A stretch of DNA of 64,000 bases, taken from CAWBRY01 sp963791295. Lineage in GTDB: Bacteria > Bacteroidota > Bacteroidia > Chitinophagales > Chitinophagaceae. The stretch is taken from positions 62,001-126,000 of the forward strand of contig CAWBRY010000001.1 of assembly GCA_963791295.1 (NCBI GenBank), read 5' to 3'. This document shows positions 15,520 to 23,260 of this stretch, piece after piece; the stretch's first letter is position 1, and each line of letters starts with the position of its first letter. The notes below the pieces were generated by a model. It was not told the origin of the DNA and searched no databases. It saw only the letters and a list, made by a program, of their open reading frames with translations. The translations under genes were made by a program, and so were the position numbers.

Positions 15520-16098
15520 TCATAAATTGATGAACCTGCGGACTATGTCTTCAGCCTCTTTGCATGCCCTTTCCAGGTTGTCATTGATGATAACGCAGTC
15601 GAATTCGTGCTTGAAGGATAGCTCAAAAGAGGCTTTATTGATTCTCGCCTTTAAAGACTCGACGGTTTCAGTACCCCTGGCCTCAAGTCGCCTTTTCAAT
15701 TCTTCGATCGAAGGAGGTTCGATAAAAAGGGATAATGAGTCCTCTGGAAATTGCTGCTGTATGTGAATGCCTCCGTTTACGTCTACATCCAGCAAAGGCA
15801 CTTTATGTTGTTCCCAAATCCGGTGAAGTTCTGATTTGAGCGTGCCATAATATTTACCATCATAAACCATTTCCCATTCTACAAATTCTTCATTCTGTAT
15901 CCTGGCTTTAAACTCGTCAATGGAAATAAAATAATAGTCAATCTTATCAGTCTCATATTTACGCGGAGGCCTTGTGGCTGCCGACACAGAAAAGACAAGT
16001 TTATCGGGAATCGTTTTCAATAAATGCCTGGTAACTGAAGTCTTGCCTGAACCAGAAGGAGCAGCAATGATGATAAGCTTATTGGGCTGGGAAACCAT
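15520..16098 (-). CDS. gmk: Guanylate kinase
   Basis: A 192-residue P-loop kinase converting GMP to GDP. Walker A APSGSGKTS at about 13-21; SAATRPPRKYETDKIDYYFIS at about 40-60 is the GMP-binding segment; DVDVNGGIHIQQQFP near 105 and the lid region LEARGTETVESLKARI near 140 follow the family. The ATG at 16098 (MVSQPNK) is preferred; the upstream codon at 16134 would add a hydrophobic leader not found in the family. Confidence 0.93.
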   Translation of the reverse strand: MVSQPNKLIIIAAPSGSGKTSVTRHLLKTIPDKLVFSVSAATRPPRKYETDKIDYYFISIDEFKARIQNEEFVEWEMVYDGKYYGTLKSELHRIWEQHKVPLLDVDVNGGIHIQQQFPEDSLSLFIEPPSIEELKRRLEARGTETVESLKARINKASFELSFKHEFDCVIINDNLERACKEAEDIVRRFINL

Positions 16099-16289
16099 TT
16101 GCAAAGAAAGGAAGAAATAGATGTGAGAAAACAAAAAAAATTATTACCAGCGGCAACCTTCTTAAAATAGTTGACGAATAGTTTCAGGGCAATCAACTCC
16201 GTACTCTGATCTGATCACTAAAAATTCAGACGTAAAGTTTTTGCAATTTTTGGAAGGGACTCTATTTGTAAACTTAAAATCAACTAAAA

Positions 16290-17489
16290 ATGAAAAAGAC
16301 CTTGATAAGTGCCAGTAGCCTGGCATCAGGGATGGCTTGCCTTTTATTAATGCTGGCGGGATGCCAAAAGAATATTGAGCGGCCAAATGACAGTAGCCTT
16401 ACAGACCAAACTCAATCTTTAGAAGAGAGGCGTTTTAAAGGAAGGGACTTTGAGCAAGTAAACCTGGTGGCAAATAATGACGAATACAATGCTACCCGGA
16501 TAGATGACCGTTTGATCAATCCCTGGGGAATTGCCTTTGCACCTTCCGGGCCAAATTGGCTTGCCGTGCAAGGCACCGGACTCAGTTTTGTGCTGAATGC
16601 TACTGGTGGTGATATTCTTCCTCCGGTAACTATTCCTTCGCCGGGTTCAGAAACAACGGGTGGACATCCGACGGGTATTGTTTTTAATAGCAGCCGCGGA
16701 TTTAAGCTTCCCAACGGAAACCCGGCCCGCTTTATTTTTGATGCTGTAGACGGTATCATCTCTGGATGGAATGGCGGTCCCGCTGCCGTCAAAGCTTTAG
16801 ATAACTCCGCCACTTCTGCTTATACCGGACTGGCAATAGCAGCTGATGGGGTAGACTCATTTTTATATGCGGCTAACTTCCGCACGGGTAAAATTGATGT
16901 TTACGATGCCAATTGGCAAAGGGTTTGGAACAAACCATTCCGTGATTTTTTTATTCCGAGAGGATATGCGCCATTCAATATTCAAAATATCGACAATAAT
17001 CTTTTTGTGACTTATGCCAAGGTGGCTCCCGATGGTAGGTCGGAATCCGGGTTTGGCAAGGGGTTCGTAAATGTTTACAAATCCAATGGCAGATTTATTC
17101 GCCGGTTTGCCTCCCGCGGTGTGTTAAATGCTCCGTGGGGCGTGGTCATGGCGCCTGAGTCGTTCTGGTCAAATAAGAAATGGGATGGAGACGACGATGA
17201 TGATGAAGATAATTCAGGTAAGGGTTCTGGCAATAGGCATCACCACGACTTCCACTCAATAAAACAATTGATCTTGGTTGGCAACTTTGGAAATGGAAGA
17301 ATTAATGCATTTAACCAGGATGGTGAGTTTGTTGGAAGACTTCGTTCAAAAGGAAAGGCAATCGTAATCGAAGGACTGTGGGCCATTACATTTGCCCCAA
17401 CCACCGCGACTGCGATCGATCCGAATTGGTTGTTCTTTGCCGCGGGCCCCGATGATGAACAAGATGGCGTTGTTGGTTATATAAAATAG
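16290..17489 (+). CDS. TIGR03118 family lipoprotein
   Basis: A 399-residue predicted lipoprotein (lipobox LAGC, Cys25). It belongs to TIGR03118: NLVANNDEYNATRIDDRLINPWGIA at about 56-80, GGHPTGIVFN near 125, and NLFVTYAK / GKGFVNVYKSNG repeats suggesting an NHL/beta-propeller fold. The family is usually noted near PEP-CTERM loci; none is evident here. About residues 300-322 form an odd insert of Asp/Glu (GDDDDDED) followed by Gly/Ser and His (RHHHDFH), possibly a metal-binding or flexible loop. Function unknown. Confidence 0.8.
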   Translation: MKKTLISASSLASGMACLLLMLAGCQKNIERPNDSSLTDQTQSLEERRFKGRDFEQVNLVANNDEYNATRIDDRLINPWGIAFAPSGPNWLAVQGTGLSFVLNATGGDILPPVTIPSPGSETTGGHPTGIVFNSSRGFKLPNGNPARFIFDAVDGIISGWNGGPAAVKALDNSATSAYTGLAIAADGVDSFLYAANFRTGKIDVYDANWQRVWNKPFRDFFIPRGYAPFNIQNIDNNLFVTYAKVAPDGRSESGFGKGFVNVYKSNGRFIRRFASRGVLNAPWGVVMAPESFWSNKKWDGDDDDDEDNSGKGSGNRHHHDFHSIKQLILVGNFGNGRINAFNQDGEFVGRLRSKGKAIVIEGLWAITFAPTTATAIDPNWLFFAAGPDDEQDGVVGYIK

Positions 17490-17513
17490 AAGAGGGTTAA
17501 TCCTTAGTAACTG

Positions 17514-17541
17514 AAAGCCGGAATTTCTTCCGGCTTTTTTG
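17514..17541 (+). terminator. Terminator after the TIGR03118 gene
   Basis: Ten-base stem AAAGCCGGAA / TTCCGGCTTT with loop TTTC, followed by TTT G. It lies 25 bp past the stop codon. Confidence 0.85.
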
Positions 17542-17760
17542 TAATTAATCTCTATATCGGCAGAGATGACTGGAAGATTTTTAGGCTCCAAATCATCCAA
17601 AACCCGCAAATCCGTGCGATCACTAAGGAGATATCCCTTCCTTCAGGACTCAACCTGCAAAAAAATTCCAGGTTACCAGACCTAATTTGGTGCTTTACAA
17701 AAAAGTGGTAACATTTTTGAGGAGTGACTATGTTCTTCTTGTATCCCTAATGAAAACGCA

Positions 17761-18300
17761 TTGAGACTGTTTAGTAAAAATATAACCGGCCTTCGCCTGG
17801 CGGAGGTTGGCATCAATCCCAGGCTGCATAAAGATTTTGTAGAGATAGGAGATTCAGAAATAGCAGAGAAACTTTCAATAACGAAATATGGGGATCCCGC
17901 CAATACATTGCTAAACAGCAAGGCGGAAACTGTCGATGATAAGGTTTCGATCCTGATAGAAAAAGTTAGGTCGGTCATCATTGAAATGGTTTATTACACA
18001 GATGAATTACCTACCCTAAAGTATTCCGATTATATCAGTAAGAAATTGGGAATCAACTACACCTACATCTCCAAGTTATTTTCCAAAGTAAAGCGGATAA
18101 CGATCGAACATTTTATTATTGCTCACAAGATCGAACGCGTAAAGCAATTGCTGACTTTTAATGATCTAACGCTTTCGGAAATTGCATGGAAGCTGCACTA
18201 CAGCAGCACAGCCCACCTTTCAGCGCAATTCAAAAAAGTCACCGGCCTGACGCCATCTCTTTTTAAGAAAATGAAATTTAAGAAGGTTCGAGAGGATTGA
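17761..18300 (+). CDS. AraC-family regulator with an unusual 5' end
   Basis: A 179-residue protein with a C-terminal AraC helix-turn-helix pair (LKYSDYISKKLGINYTYISKLFSKVK and LTLSEIAWKLHYSSTAHLSAQF, about 84-165) closing GLTPSLFKKMK. Bacteroidota have a family joining a short HMA-like N-domain (often starting with a CxxC segment) to this HTH; here residues 1-70 fit weakly. There is no in-frame ATG before residue 75; the only start is TTG at 17761. The frame stays open back to 17728, reading LCSSCIP, then hits TGA. Either TTG is used or the 5' end is broken by an indel or truncation. Confidence 0.6.
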   Translation: MRLFSKNITGLRLAEVGINPRLHKDFVEIGDSEIAEKLSITKYGDPANTLLNSKAETVDDKVSILIEKVRSVIIEMVYYTDELPTLKYSDYISKKLGINYTYISKLFSKVKRITIEHFIIAHKIERVKQLLTFNDLTLSEIAWKLHYSSTAHLSAQFKKVTGLTPSLFKKMKFKKVRED

Positions 18301-18785
18301 TTATTAATTATTAATTATTGTTTTTCGGACTATCTCAGATTACCAGCTTGCAGGTTTTTGCGGTTCAGAATTATATAACATTTTTTCAGAATTATATAAC
18401 AGATACCATTTTAAGATTCTCATTTTTGTAGCAGACTTTAATGCATTCAAGATATGATCTATGAAAACCTTTTTACTTAACAATCCAATCATCAAATCAG
18501 GCATATTTTCCAGGGACGGACCGAATGTGAACGACTGACCCATGCCGACAACAAAGTCAACGCTGTTACAGTACCTCTCTGGACAAAAACTATTCCCCAC
18601 TTTTTATTTGTAATAATTCTTTCCATTTGGGATGCAGGGCATCTTTATGCCTTTCTGAAGAGCCATCTCCAACCCGCGTTACCAACTATAAAAGACCGGG
18701 AGTATCACCCAAGAGTAACTATTCGACGAAGACCGCGTATCCACCCGTCTTCCAAAAAAATTAGTTAACCTCTAAAACTCCTATT
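18301..18785. other. Intergenic region, 485 bp, between the AraC-family gene and the peroxidase gene
   Basis: It opens with AT-rich heptamer repeats (TTATTAA, 18301-18319) and holds the 17-bp direct repeats at 18364-18401. A minus-strand frame of 86 codons (18340-18600) has no recognisable family, and I do not accept it as a gene. No RNA gene or terminator is evident. Confidence 0.5.
18364..18401 (+). repeat. Two exact 17-bp direct repeats at a 21-bp period
   Basis: The 17-mer TTCAGAATTATATAACA occurs at 18364-18380 and again at 18385-18401, separated by TTTT. Two 17-bp half-sites in direct repeat with a 4-bp gap is the geometry of AraC at araI. The pair lies 64 bp past an AraC-family gene and upstream of the peroxidase gene, so it may be that regulator's site. 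Confidence 0.55.
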
Positions 18786-20816
18786 ATGTATTTCAAATCC
18801 ATTTTACTAACGGCAATGAGTATCCTATTTATTTCCGTGTCTTTGAATAACCTCATTGCTCAACGACGAATAGCCCCCAATAAAAAACCATTCATATTCC
18901 AGCCTCGTACCGTCGAAATCAACGGGCGCGGTCCCACGACCCTCTTTCGCTTTCATGCGCCATACCGCAGCTATGATGGTACAAACAATAATATCGGTAG
19001 TTTCCAAAAAGCCGTATGGGGATCAGCCGATATTGAATTATTCCGGGAACTACCTCCTGAATATGGCCTAACCGACAAAAAAAATGCGATCGGTGGTGTG
19101 CGACGCCCTTCACCAAGGGATATCTCGAACAAAGTGATTGATGAACCGGTCACTCAGTTTAATTCGCGAGGCCTGAGTTCATTTAACTATGTGTGGGGAC
19201 AATTCCTGGACCACGACATGACGCTCACCCCCACGGATACGACCGAATATGTACCCATTGTTTTACCAGCGGACGAAACCGTATTCACCGAGGAAATTCC
19301 TTTCTACCGCAGTGAAGTGCGCAAAGGAACCGGTGTCAATTCAGCGAGACAACAAACCAATCTTAATACGGCGTGGATTGACGCTTCTGTAGTTTATGGC
19401 AGTGAGGCAGCTCGCTCCAATTGGCTGCGGACATTTAAAAATGGCAAAATGAAAGTCTCCGTTGGCAATTATTTGCCATGGAATACAACCACGGGCTTAC
19501 AGGGAGATCCTATTGATCCAAAGGCTCCTGATATGGCCAATGATAATGGCAAGACTGTGAAAACCTTTGTGGCCGGGGATGTCAGAGCTTCCGAACATCC
19601 GGGGATCCTGGCTCTGCATACTTTATTTGTTCGCGAGCACAACCGAATTTGTGACCGGTTATTGGCACAGGGTGTTCGAAACGACGAACAGATATTTCAA
19701 ATGGCAAGAAAAGAAGTGGGAGCGCTGATACAGGCCATTACCTACCAGGAATTCCTGCCAGCAGTAGGAGTTACTCTCCGTTCTTATAGAGGTTATAATG
19801 AAAATGCAAGACCGGATATTGCCAATACGTTTGCAACAGCCGGCTATCGTATCGGTCATACCATGGTCGCTGATGATATCCTGCTCTTTGATAATGCCTG
19901 TAATGAGGTTCCTCCCGGTGAATTCGATCTGGTCGAAGTATTCTGGACACCTGAGGTTCTTCTACAAATTAAACCGGAACCATTTTTAAAGGGCTTCGCT
20001 GCGCACACTCAATATGAAACAGATACTAAGATCAATAGCGTACTGCGTAATTTTCTTTTCGGAAGTCCGAATGATCCCGTTCGTTTTGGGATAGACCTGG
20101 GAAGCCTGAATATACAGCGTGGAAGGGATCATGGTCTGCCTGGTTATAATACGGTAAGAAGATATTATACTGGCCGGGGCGCCCGCAATTTTTCTGATAT
20201 TACTTCAAACGCAGAATTGGCCGCCCAGCTGAAGGCATTATATGGTAGCGTGGAAAACGTTGACCTCTGGGTTGGCATACTCGCAGAAAATCATCTGGCC
20301 AATAAATCAGTAGGAAATACGATGCATGAAATGCTGCGCAGTCAATTTGAAAAATTGAGGGATGGAGACTATTATTTTTACAGGAATGACCCATTTCTTC
20401 CGACCAGTGTCCGCAACCAGATACTGAATACGACGTTTGCGGATGTGATCAAGAGAAATACGACCCTTACCAATCTTCAGAAGAACGTATTTTTTACAGA
20501 ACTGTGTCCCGGTTTCGAAGAAGAAGAGAAGGTGGCTGCTGAATCCATCAATGGAGCAGAGATCCTGAACAAGCCCGAGTTTAGGATTTATCCAAACCCG
20601 GTCAGGGATTTCCTCAATATCGAACTCCTTCATGTCACTGAACCTTCTACCATACAGGTTTTTGCTGCAGACGGTGTGATGTTGAAAGTGATTAAGACAG
20701 ATGGGCACCAGCAAAGGGTTCAACTGAATACAATCAATTTCGTTCCCGGAATGTATATGGTCAATATCATTGCCGGCAAGGAAACAAGATCATTCAAGTT
20801 TGTGAAGATGCAATAA
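18786..20816 (+). CDS. Secreted animal-type haem peroxidase with T9SS sorting domain
   Basis: A 676-residue exported protein: signal peptide ending IAQ, then a peroxidasin/cyclooxygenase-superfamily haem peroxidase. WGQFLDHDMTLTP (about 136-148) holds the distal His and the Asp often ester-linked to haem; RASEHPGILALHTLFVREHNRICD near 267-290 holds the catalytic Arg; AGYRIGHTMV near 351-360 holds the proximal His; GSLNIQRGRDHGLPGYN is a further signature. The last 75 residues (FRIYPNPVRDFLNIEL to SFKFVKMQ) are a type A T9SS C-terminal domain. It probably oxidises halides or phenolics at the cell surface. Confidence 0.92.
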   Translation: MYFKSILLTAMSILFISVSLNNLIAQRRIAPNKKPFIFQPRTVEINGRGPTTLFRFHAPYRSYDGTNNNIGSFQKAVWGSADIELFRELPPEYGLTDKKNAIGGVRRPSPRDISNKVIDEPVTQFNSRGLSSFNYVWGQFLDHDMTLTPTDTTEYVPIVLPADETVFTEEIPFYRSEVRKGTGVNSARQQTNLNTAWIDASVVYGSEAARSNWLRTFKNGKMKVSVGNYLPWNTTTGLQGDPIDPKAPDMANDNGKTVKTFVAGDVRASEHPGILALHTLFVREHNRICDRLLAQGVRNDEQIFQMARKEVGALIQAITYQEFLPAVGVTLRSYRGYNENARPDIANTFATAGYRIGHTMVADDILLFDNACNEVPPGEFDLVEVFWTPEVLLQIKPEPFLKGFAAHTQYETDTKINSVLRNFLFGSPNDPVRFGIDLGSLNIQRGRDHGLPGYNTVRRYYTGRGARNFSDITSNAELAAQLKALYGSVENVDLWVGILAENHLANKSVGNTMHEMLRSQFEKLRDGDYYFYRNDPFLPTSVRNQILNTTFADVIKRNTTLTNLQKNVFFTELCPGFEEEEKVAAESINGAEILNKPEFRIYPNPVRDFLNIELLHVTEPSTIQVFAADGVMLKVIKTDGHQQRVQLNTINFVPGMYMVNIIAGKETRSFKFVKMQ

Positions 20817-20843
20817 TGTATTAAAAGGGATAGATCAGGACCT

Positions 20844-20875
20844 AAGCAGGGTGGCTTTGCCACTCTGCTTTTTTT
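20844..20875 (+). terminator. Terminator after the peroxidase gene
   Basis: Twelve-base stem AAGCAGGGTGGC / GCCACTCTGCTT (one G.U pair), loop TTT, followed by a run of T. It lies 27 bp past the stop. Confidence 0.88.
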
Positions 20876-20881
20876 GTGTCA

Positions 20882-20902
20882 TGGTGCGTGTCCCACGCAC
20901 TA
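20882..20902 (+). repeat. Hairpin repeat, copy 1 (GTGCGTG-TCC-CACGCAC)
   Basis: The first of three related 21-bp copies in this gap, differing from copy 2 at a few bases. It can fold by itself through 7-bp arms. Confidence 0.6.
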
Positions 20903-20923
20903 GCACCATCAAGTAAACCGCCA

Positions 20924-20944
20924 TGGTGTGTGTCTCACGCACCA
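20924..20944 (+). repeat. Hairpin repeat, copy 2
   Basis: It begins TGGTGTGTGTCTC and ends ACGCACCA. It is the exact reverse complement of copy 3 at 21047-21067, forming a 21-bp inverted repeat with a 102-bp interior. Confidence 0.75.
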
Positions 20945-21046
20945 CCAACTATTACACTCCTGAATCGGTATCATTTTCATCTTTAAATCGTCAAAAAGCA
21001 AAACTGCATTGTTAAATTACAGATTAGGGCCAATGCCAAACTATGC

Positions 21047-21067
21047 TGGTGCGTGAGACACACACCA
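21047..21067 (-). repeat. Hairpin repeat, copy 3 (inverted)
   Basis: Exact reverse complement of 20924-20944. It lies 16 bp past the murA stop codon (murA is on the minus strand). With copies 1 and 2 it looks like a member of a dispersed palindromic intergenic repeat family. Confidence 0.75.
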
Positions 21068-21082
21068 GGGCATAAGTAGTAA

Positions 21083-22393
21083 TTATCCTTCAACTCTCTT
21101 GATCTCGGCTCCCAACTTATTCAGGCGTCCGTCAATGTCCTGGTAGCCTCTGTCAATCTGTTCAATGTTCTGAATGATGCTTTTGCCGTCTGCACTCAAA
21201 GCCGCGATGAGCAGGGCTACACCTGCCCGTATATCCGGGCTGCTCATCGTGATGCCACGAAGTGATTGTTCCCTTTCGAGCCCGATCACAACAGCGCGGT
21301 GCGGATCACAGAGAACGATACGCGCTCCCATGTCGATGAGCTTGTCGACAAAAAATAACCGGCTCTCAAACATTTTTTGATGGATCAACACTGAGCCTCT
21401 CGCCTGGGTTGCCGTAACTAAAACGATACTTAGCAAGTCTGGAGTAAAACCAGGCCAGGGATGATCGTAGATCGTCATCACTGAACCGTCGAGGAAGGTT
21501 TGGATCTCGTATATCTCCTGCGCAGGAATATGAATATTATCTCCATCAAATTCCATTTGGATACCTAATTGTTGGAATTTCTCAGGGATGAGACCCAGGT
21601 GTTCAATCCCGGCATCCTGGATGGTGATATCACTTTTGGTCATTGCCGCCAACCCAATGAACGAACCGACCTCGATCATATCGGGTAGTAGCCGATGGTC
21701 GGTTCCTCCCAGGTAGGTCACTCCGTCAATCACCAGTCGGTTGCTGCCTATGCCACTGATCTTTGCCCCCATTTTGTTGAGCATCTTGCATAGCTGCTGG
21801 ATATAAGGCTCGCAGGCTGCATGATATATGGTAGTAATTCCTCTGGCCATTACGGCCGCCATGATGATGTTAGCAGTTCCGGTCACTGAAGGTTCATCGA
21901 GTAACAGGTCAATTCCTTTGAGGTTGGCCGCATCCAGGTGAAAGAAACCATCCGCTGGATGATACTCAAACGTTGCTCCTAATTTTTCAAAGCCAATGAT
22001 GTGTGTATCGAGTCTTCGCCGTCCTATCTTATCGCCTCCGGGCTTTGGGATAAATGCCTTTCTGAAGCGCGATAGCATGGGTCCGGCCAACATCACCGAT
22101 CCTCTTAATTTTCCACTCTTTCTTTTGTAAGTTTCGCTGTGCAGATAGTCTACATTCACGTCATCAGCCTGGAATATGCAAACGTCGCGTTGCGGCCTTT
22201 CCACCTTAACGTTCATCTCCATCAACAATTCGATAAGGAGGTTGACGTCGAGAATATCCGGGATATTTGAAACTGTTATTTTTTCGGGCGTAAGGAGGGT
22301 AGCGCTGATGATCTGGAGCGCTTCATTTTTCGCACCCTGCGGAATGATAGTTCCATTTAATTTTTTGCCGCCTTTTACTTCGAAGGAATGCAT
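21083..22393 (-). CDS. murA: UDP-N-acetylglucosamine 1-carboxyvinyltransferase (Asp-type MurA)
   Basis: First committed enzyme of peptidoglycan synthesis, adding enolpyruvate from PEP to UDP-GlcNAc; 436 residues, full length. K22 in QGAKNEAL matches the conserved active-site lysine. The flexible-loop catalytic residue, Cys115 in E. coli (PGGCTIG), is Asp here: D121 in PKPGGDKIGRRRLDTH. Cys-to-Asp enzymes are known to be active and resistant to fosfomycin, which alkylates that Cys. It lies downstream of the DUF4290 gene on the same strand, 60 bp apart, probably co-transcribed. Confidence 0.94.
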   Translation of the reverse strand: MHSFEVKGGKKLNGTIIPQGAKNEALQIISATLLTPEKITVSNIPDILDVNLLIELLMEMNVKVERPQRDVCIFQADDVNVDYLHSETYKRKSGKLRGSVMLAGPMLSRFRKAFIPKPGGDKIGRRRLDTHIIGFEKLGATFEYHPADGFFHLDAANLKGIDLLLDEPSVTGTANIIMAAVMARGITTIYHAACEPYIQQLCKMLNKMGAKISGIGSNRLVIDGVTYLGGTDHRLLPDMIEVGSFIGLAAMTKSDITIQDAGIEHLGLIPEKFQQLGIQMEFDGDNIHIPAQEIYEIQTFLDGSVMTIYDHPWPGFTPDLLSIVLVTATQARGSVLIHQKMFESRLFFVDKLIDMGARIVLCDPHRAVVIGLEREQSLRGITMSSPDIRAGVALLIAALSADGKSIIQNIEQIDRGYQDIDGRLNKLGAEIKRVEG

Positions 22394-22453
22394 GTTCGTG
22401 AGACAAGAGTGCTTATCAACCTTTTCAACTAATCATTAAAACATGTTCAATGA

Positions 22454-23128
22454 TCAATATCTTTTCTTCTTGAAATTATTGCTACCTCTGTTATCATTAT
22501 GACGTCCTCCACCGGAGCCGCCTCTCTGTTGGAACTTACCTCGTTGCTTGCCATAAGATCCACCGCGATCGCGATTTTCCTGTTGGGGGCGGAACGCCTT
22601 TACATAAGGAGTGTTGGTAAATGTAAGTTGTCCTTCCGTAATGCCGCTCAGCTCACTCTGAATGGCATCATCATGTACAATCTCTTTATGCCAATTATTA
22701 TACGCCAGCTTCATATAGTATGCAATGGCGTTGGCAAAGCCGAGGCGTTTTTCTGAATTGTCTTCTTTCAGCGCTTTGTTGATGATCACTTCCAGGTTCT
22801 TACCAAGGTGAGGATGACGTGGAGTGCGTTTAGGGTATGGTAACGGGTCAGGTTTGGCCTTTAAGGTTTCCCTCGTGGGAATGGGATAGGGTGACTTTAC
22901 ATCCAGCTTAAAATCAGCGATAAAGAACAGGTGATCCCAGAGCTTGTGACGGAAGTCCTCAACATTCTTCAGGTGCGGATTGAGGAATCCCATTAATTCA
23001 ATCACAGCATGCGCATTGCGTTGGCGTCGCTCAGGCTCGTCGATGCTTAAAATGTGTTCGATCATCTTCTGCACGTGGCGACCATATTCCCGCATCGCTA
23101 ATAGATTTCTTGTAGTGTTGTATTCCAT
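22454..23128 (-). CDS. DUF4290 protein with RGG-like tail
   Basis: A 224-residue Bacteroidota protein of DUF4290, function unknown. Helical N-terminal domain (EYNTTRNLLAMREYGRHVQKMIEHI; NAHAVIELMGFLNPHLKNVEDFRHKLWDHLFFIADF). From about residue 180 the chain becomes a low-complexity tail rich in Arg, Gly, Gln and Asn (RDRGGSYGKQRGK, RGGSGGGRHNDNRG) ending KKKRY, which resembles RNA-binding RGG tails. The ATG at 23128 was preferred to a longer frame from 23242 because of the -7 box at 23148-23155 and the family start. It sits directly upstream of murA. Confidence 0.82.
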   Translation of the reverse strand: MEYNTTRNLLAMREYGRHVQKMIEHILSIDEPERRQRNAHAVIELMGFLNPHLKNVEDFRHKLWDHLFFIADFKLDVKSPYPIPTRETLKAKPDPLPYPKRTPRHPHLGKNLEVIINKALKEDNSEKRLGFANAIAYYMKLAYNNWHKEIVHDDAIQSELSGITEGQLTFTNTPYVKAFRPQQENRDRGGSYGKQRGKFQQRGGSGGGRHNDNRGSNNFKKKRY

Positions 23129-23147
23129 ATTGTTCAGGGGAGAATTG

Positions 23148-23155
23148 CAAATGTA
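23148..23155 (-). promoter_or_regulatory. -7 box TACATTTG for the DUF4290-murA operon
   Basis: The minus strand reads TACATTTG, a full TAnnTTTG match, 19 nt before the ATG at 23128 and downstream of a terminator. A -33 TTTG is not evident. Confidence 0.45.
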
Positions 23156-23194
23156 TGAAAGATTAATGAGCCCTGAAAGCGCTGAATAAGGGGA

Positions 23195-23230
23195 GAAAAA
23201 AGAAAGGGGCCCCGAACCAAGGCCCCTTTT
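23195..23230 (-). terminator. Strong terminator after the T9SS protein gene
   Basis: Perfect nine-base stem AAAGGGGCC / GGCCCCTTT with a 9-nt loop. On the minus strand it is followed by CTTTTTTCTCC. It insulates the DUF4290-murA operon. Confidence 0.88.
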
Positions 23231-23260
23231 ACAAGCCACCATCCTCTTCCACCTAAGAGG

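Noticed and set aside
18340..18600. An 86-codon minus-strand ORF in the peroxidase upstream gap
   Set aside because: No recognisable domain, no start signals, and it covers the direct repeats; treated as non-coding.
20882..21067. CRISPR array
   Set aside because: The three repeat copies are unevenly spaced, in mixed orientation, with no cas genes; they are palindromic intergenic repeats.
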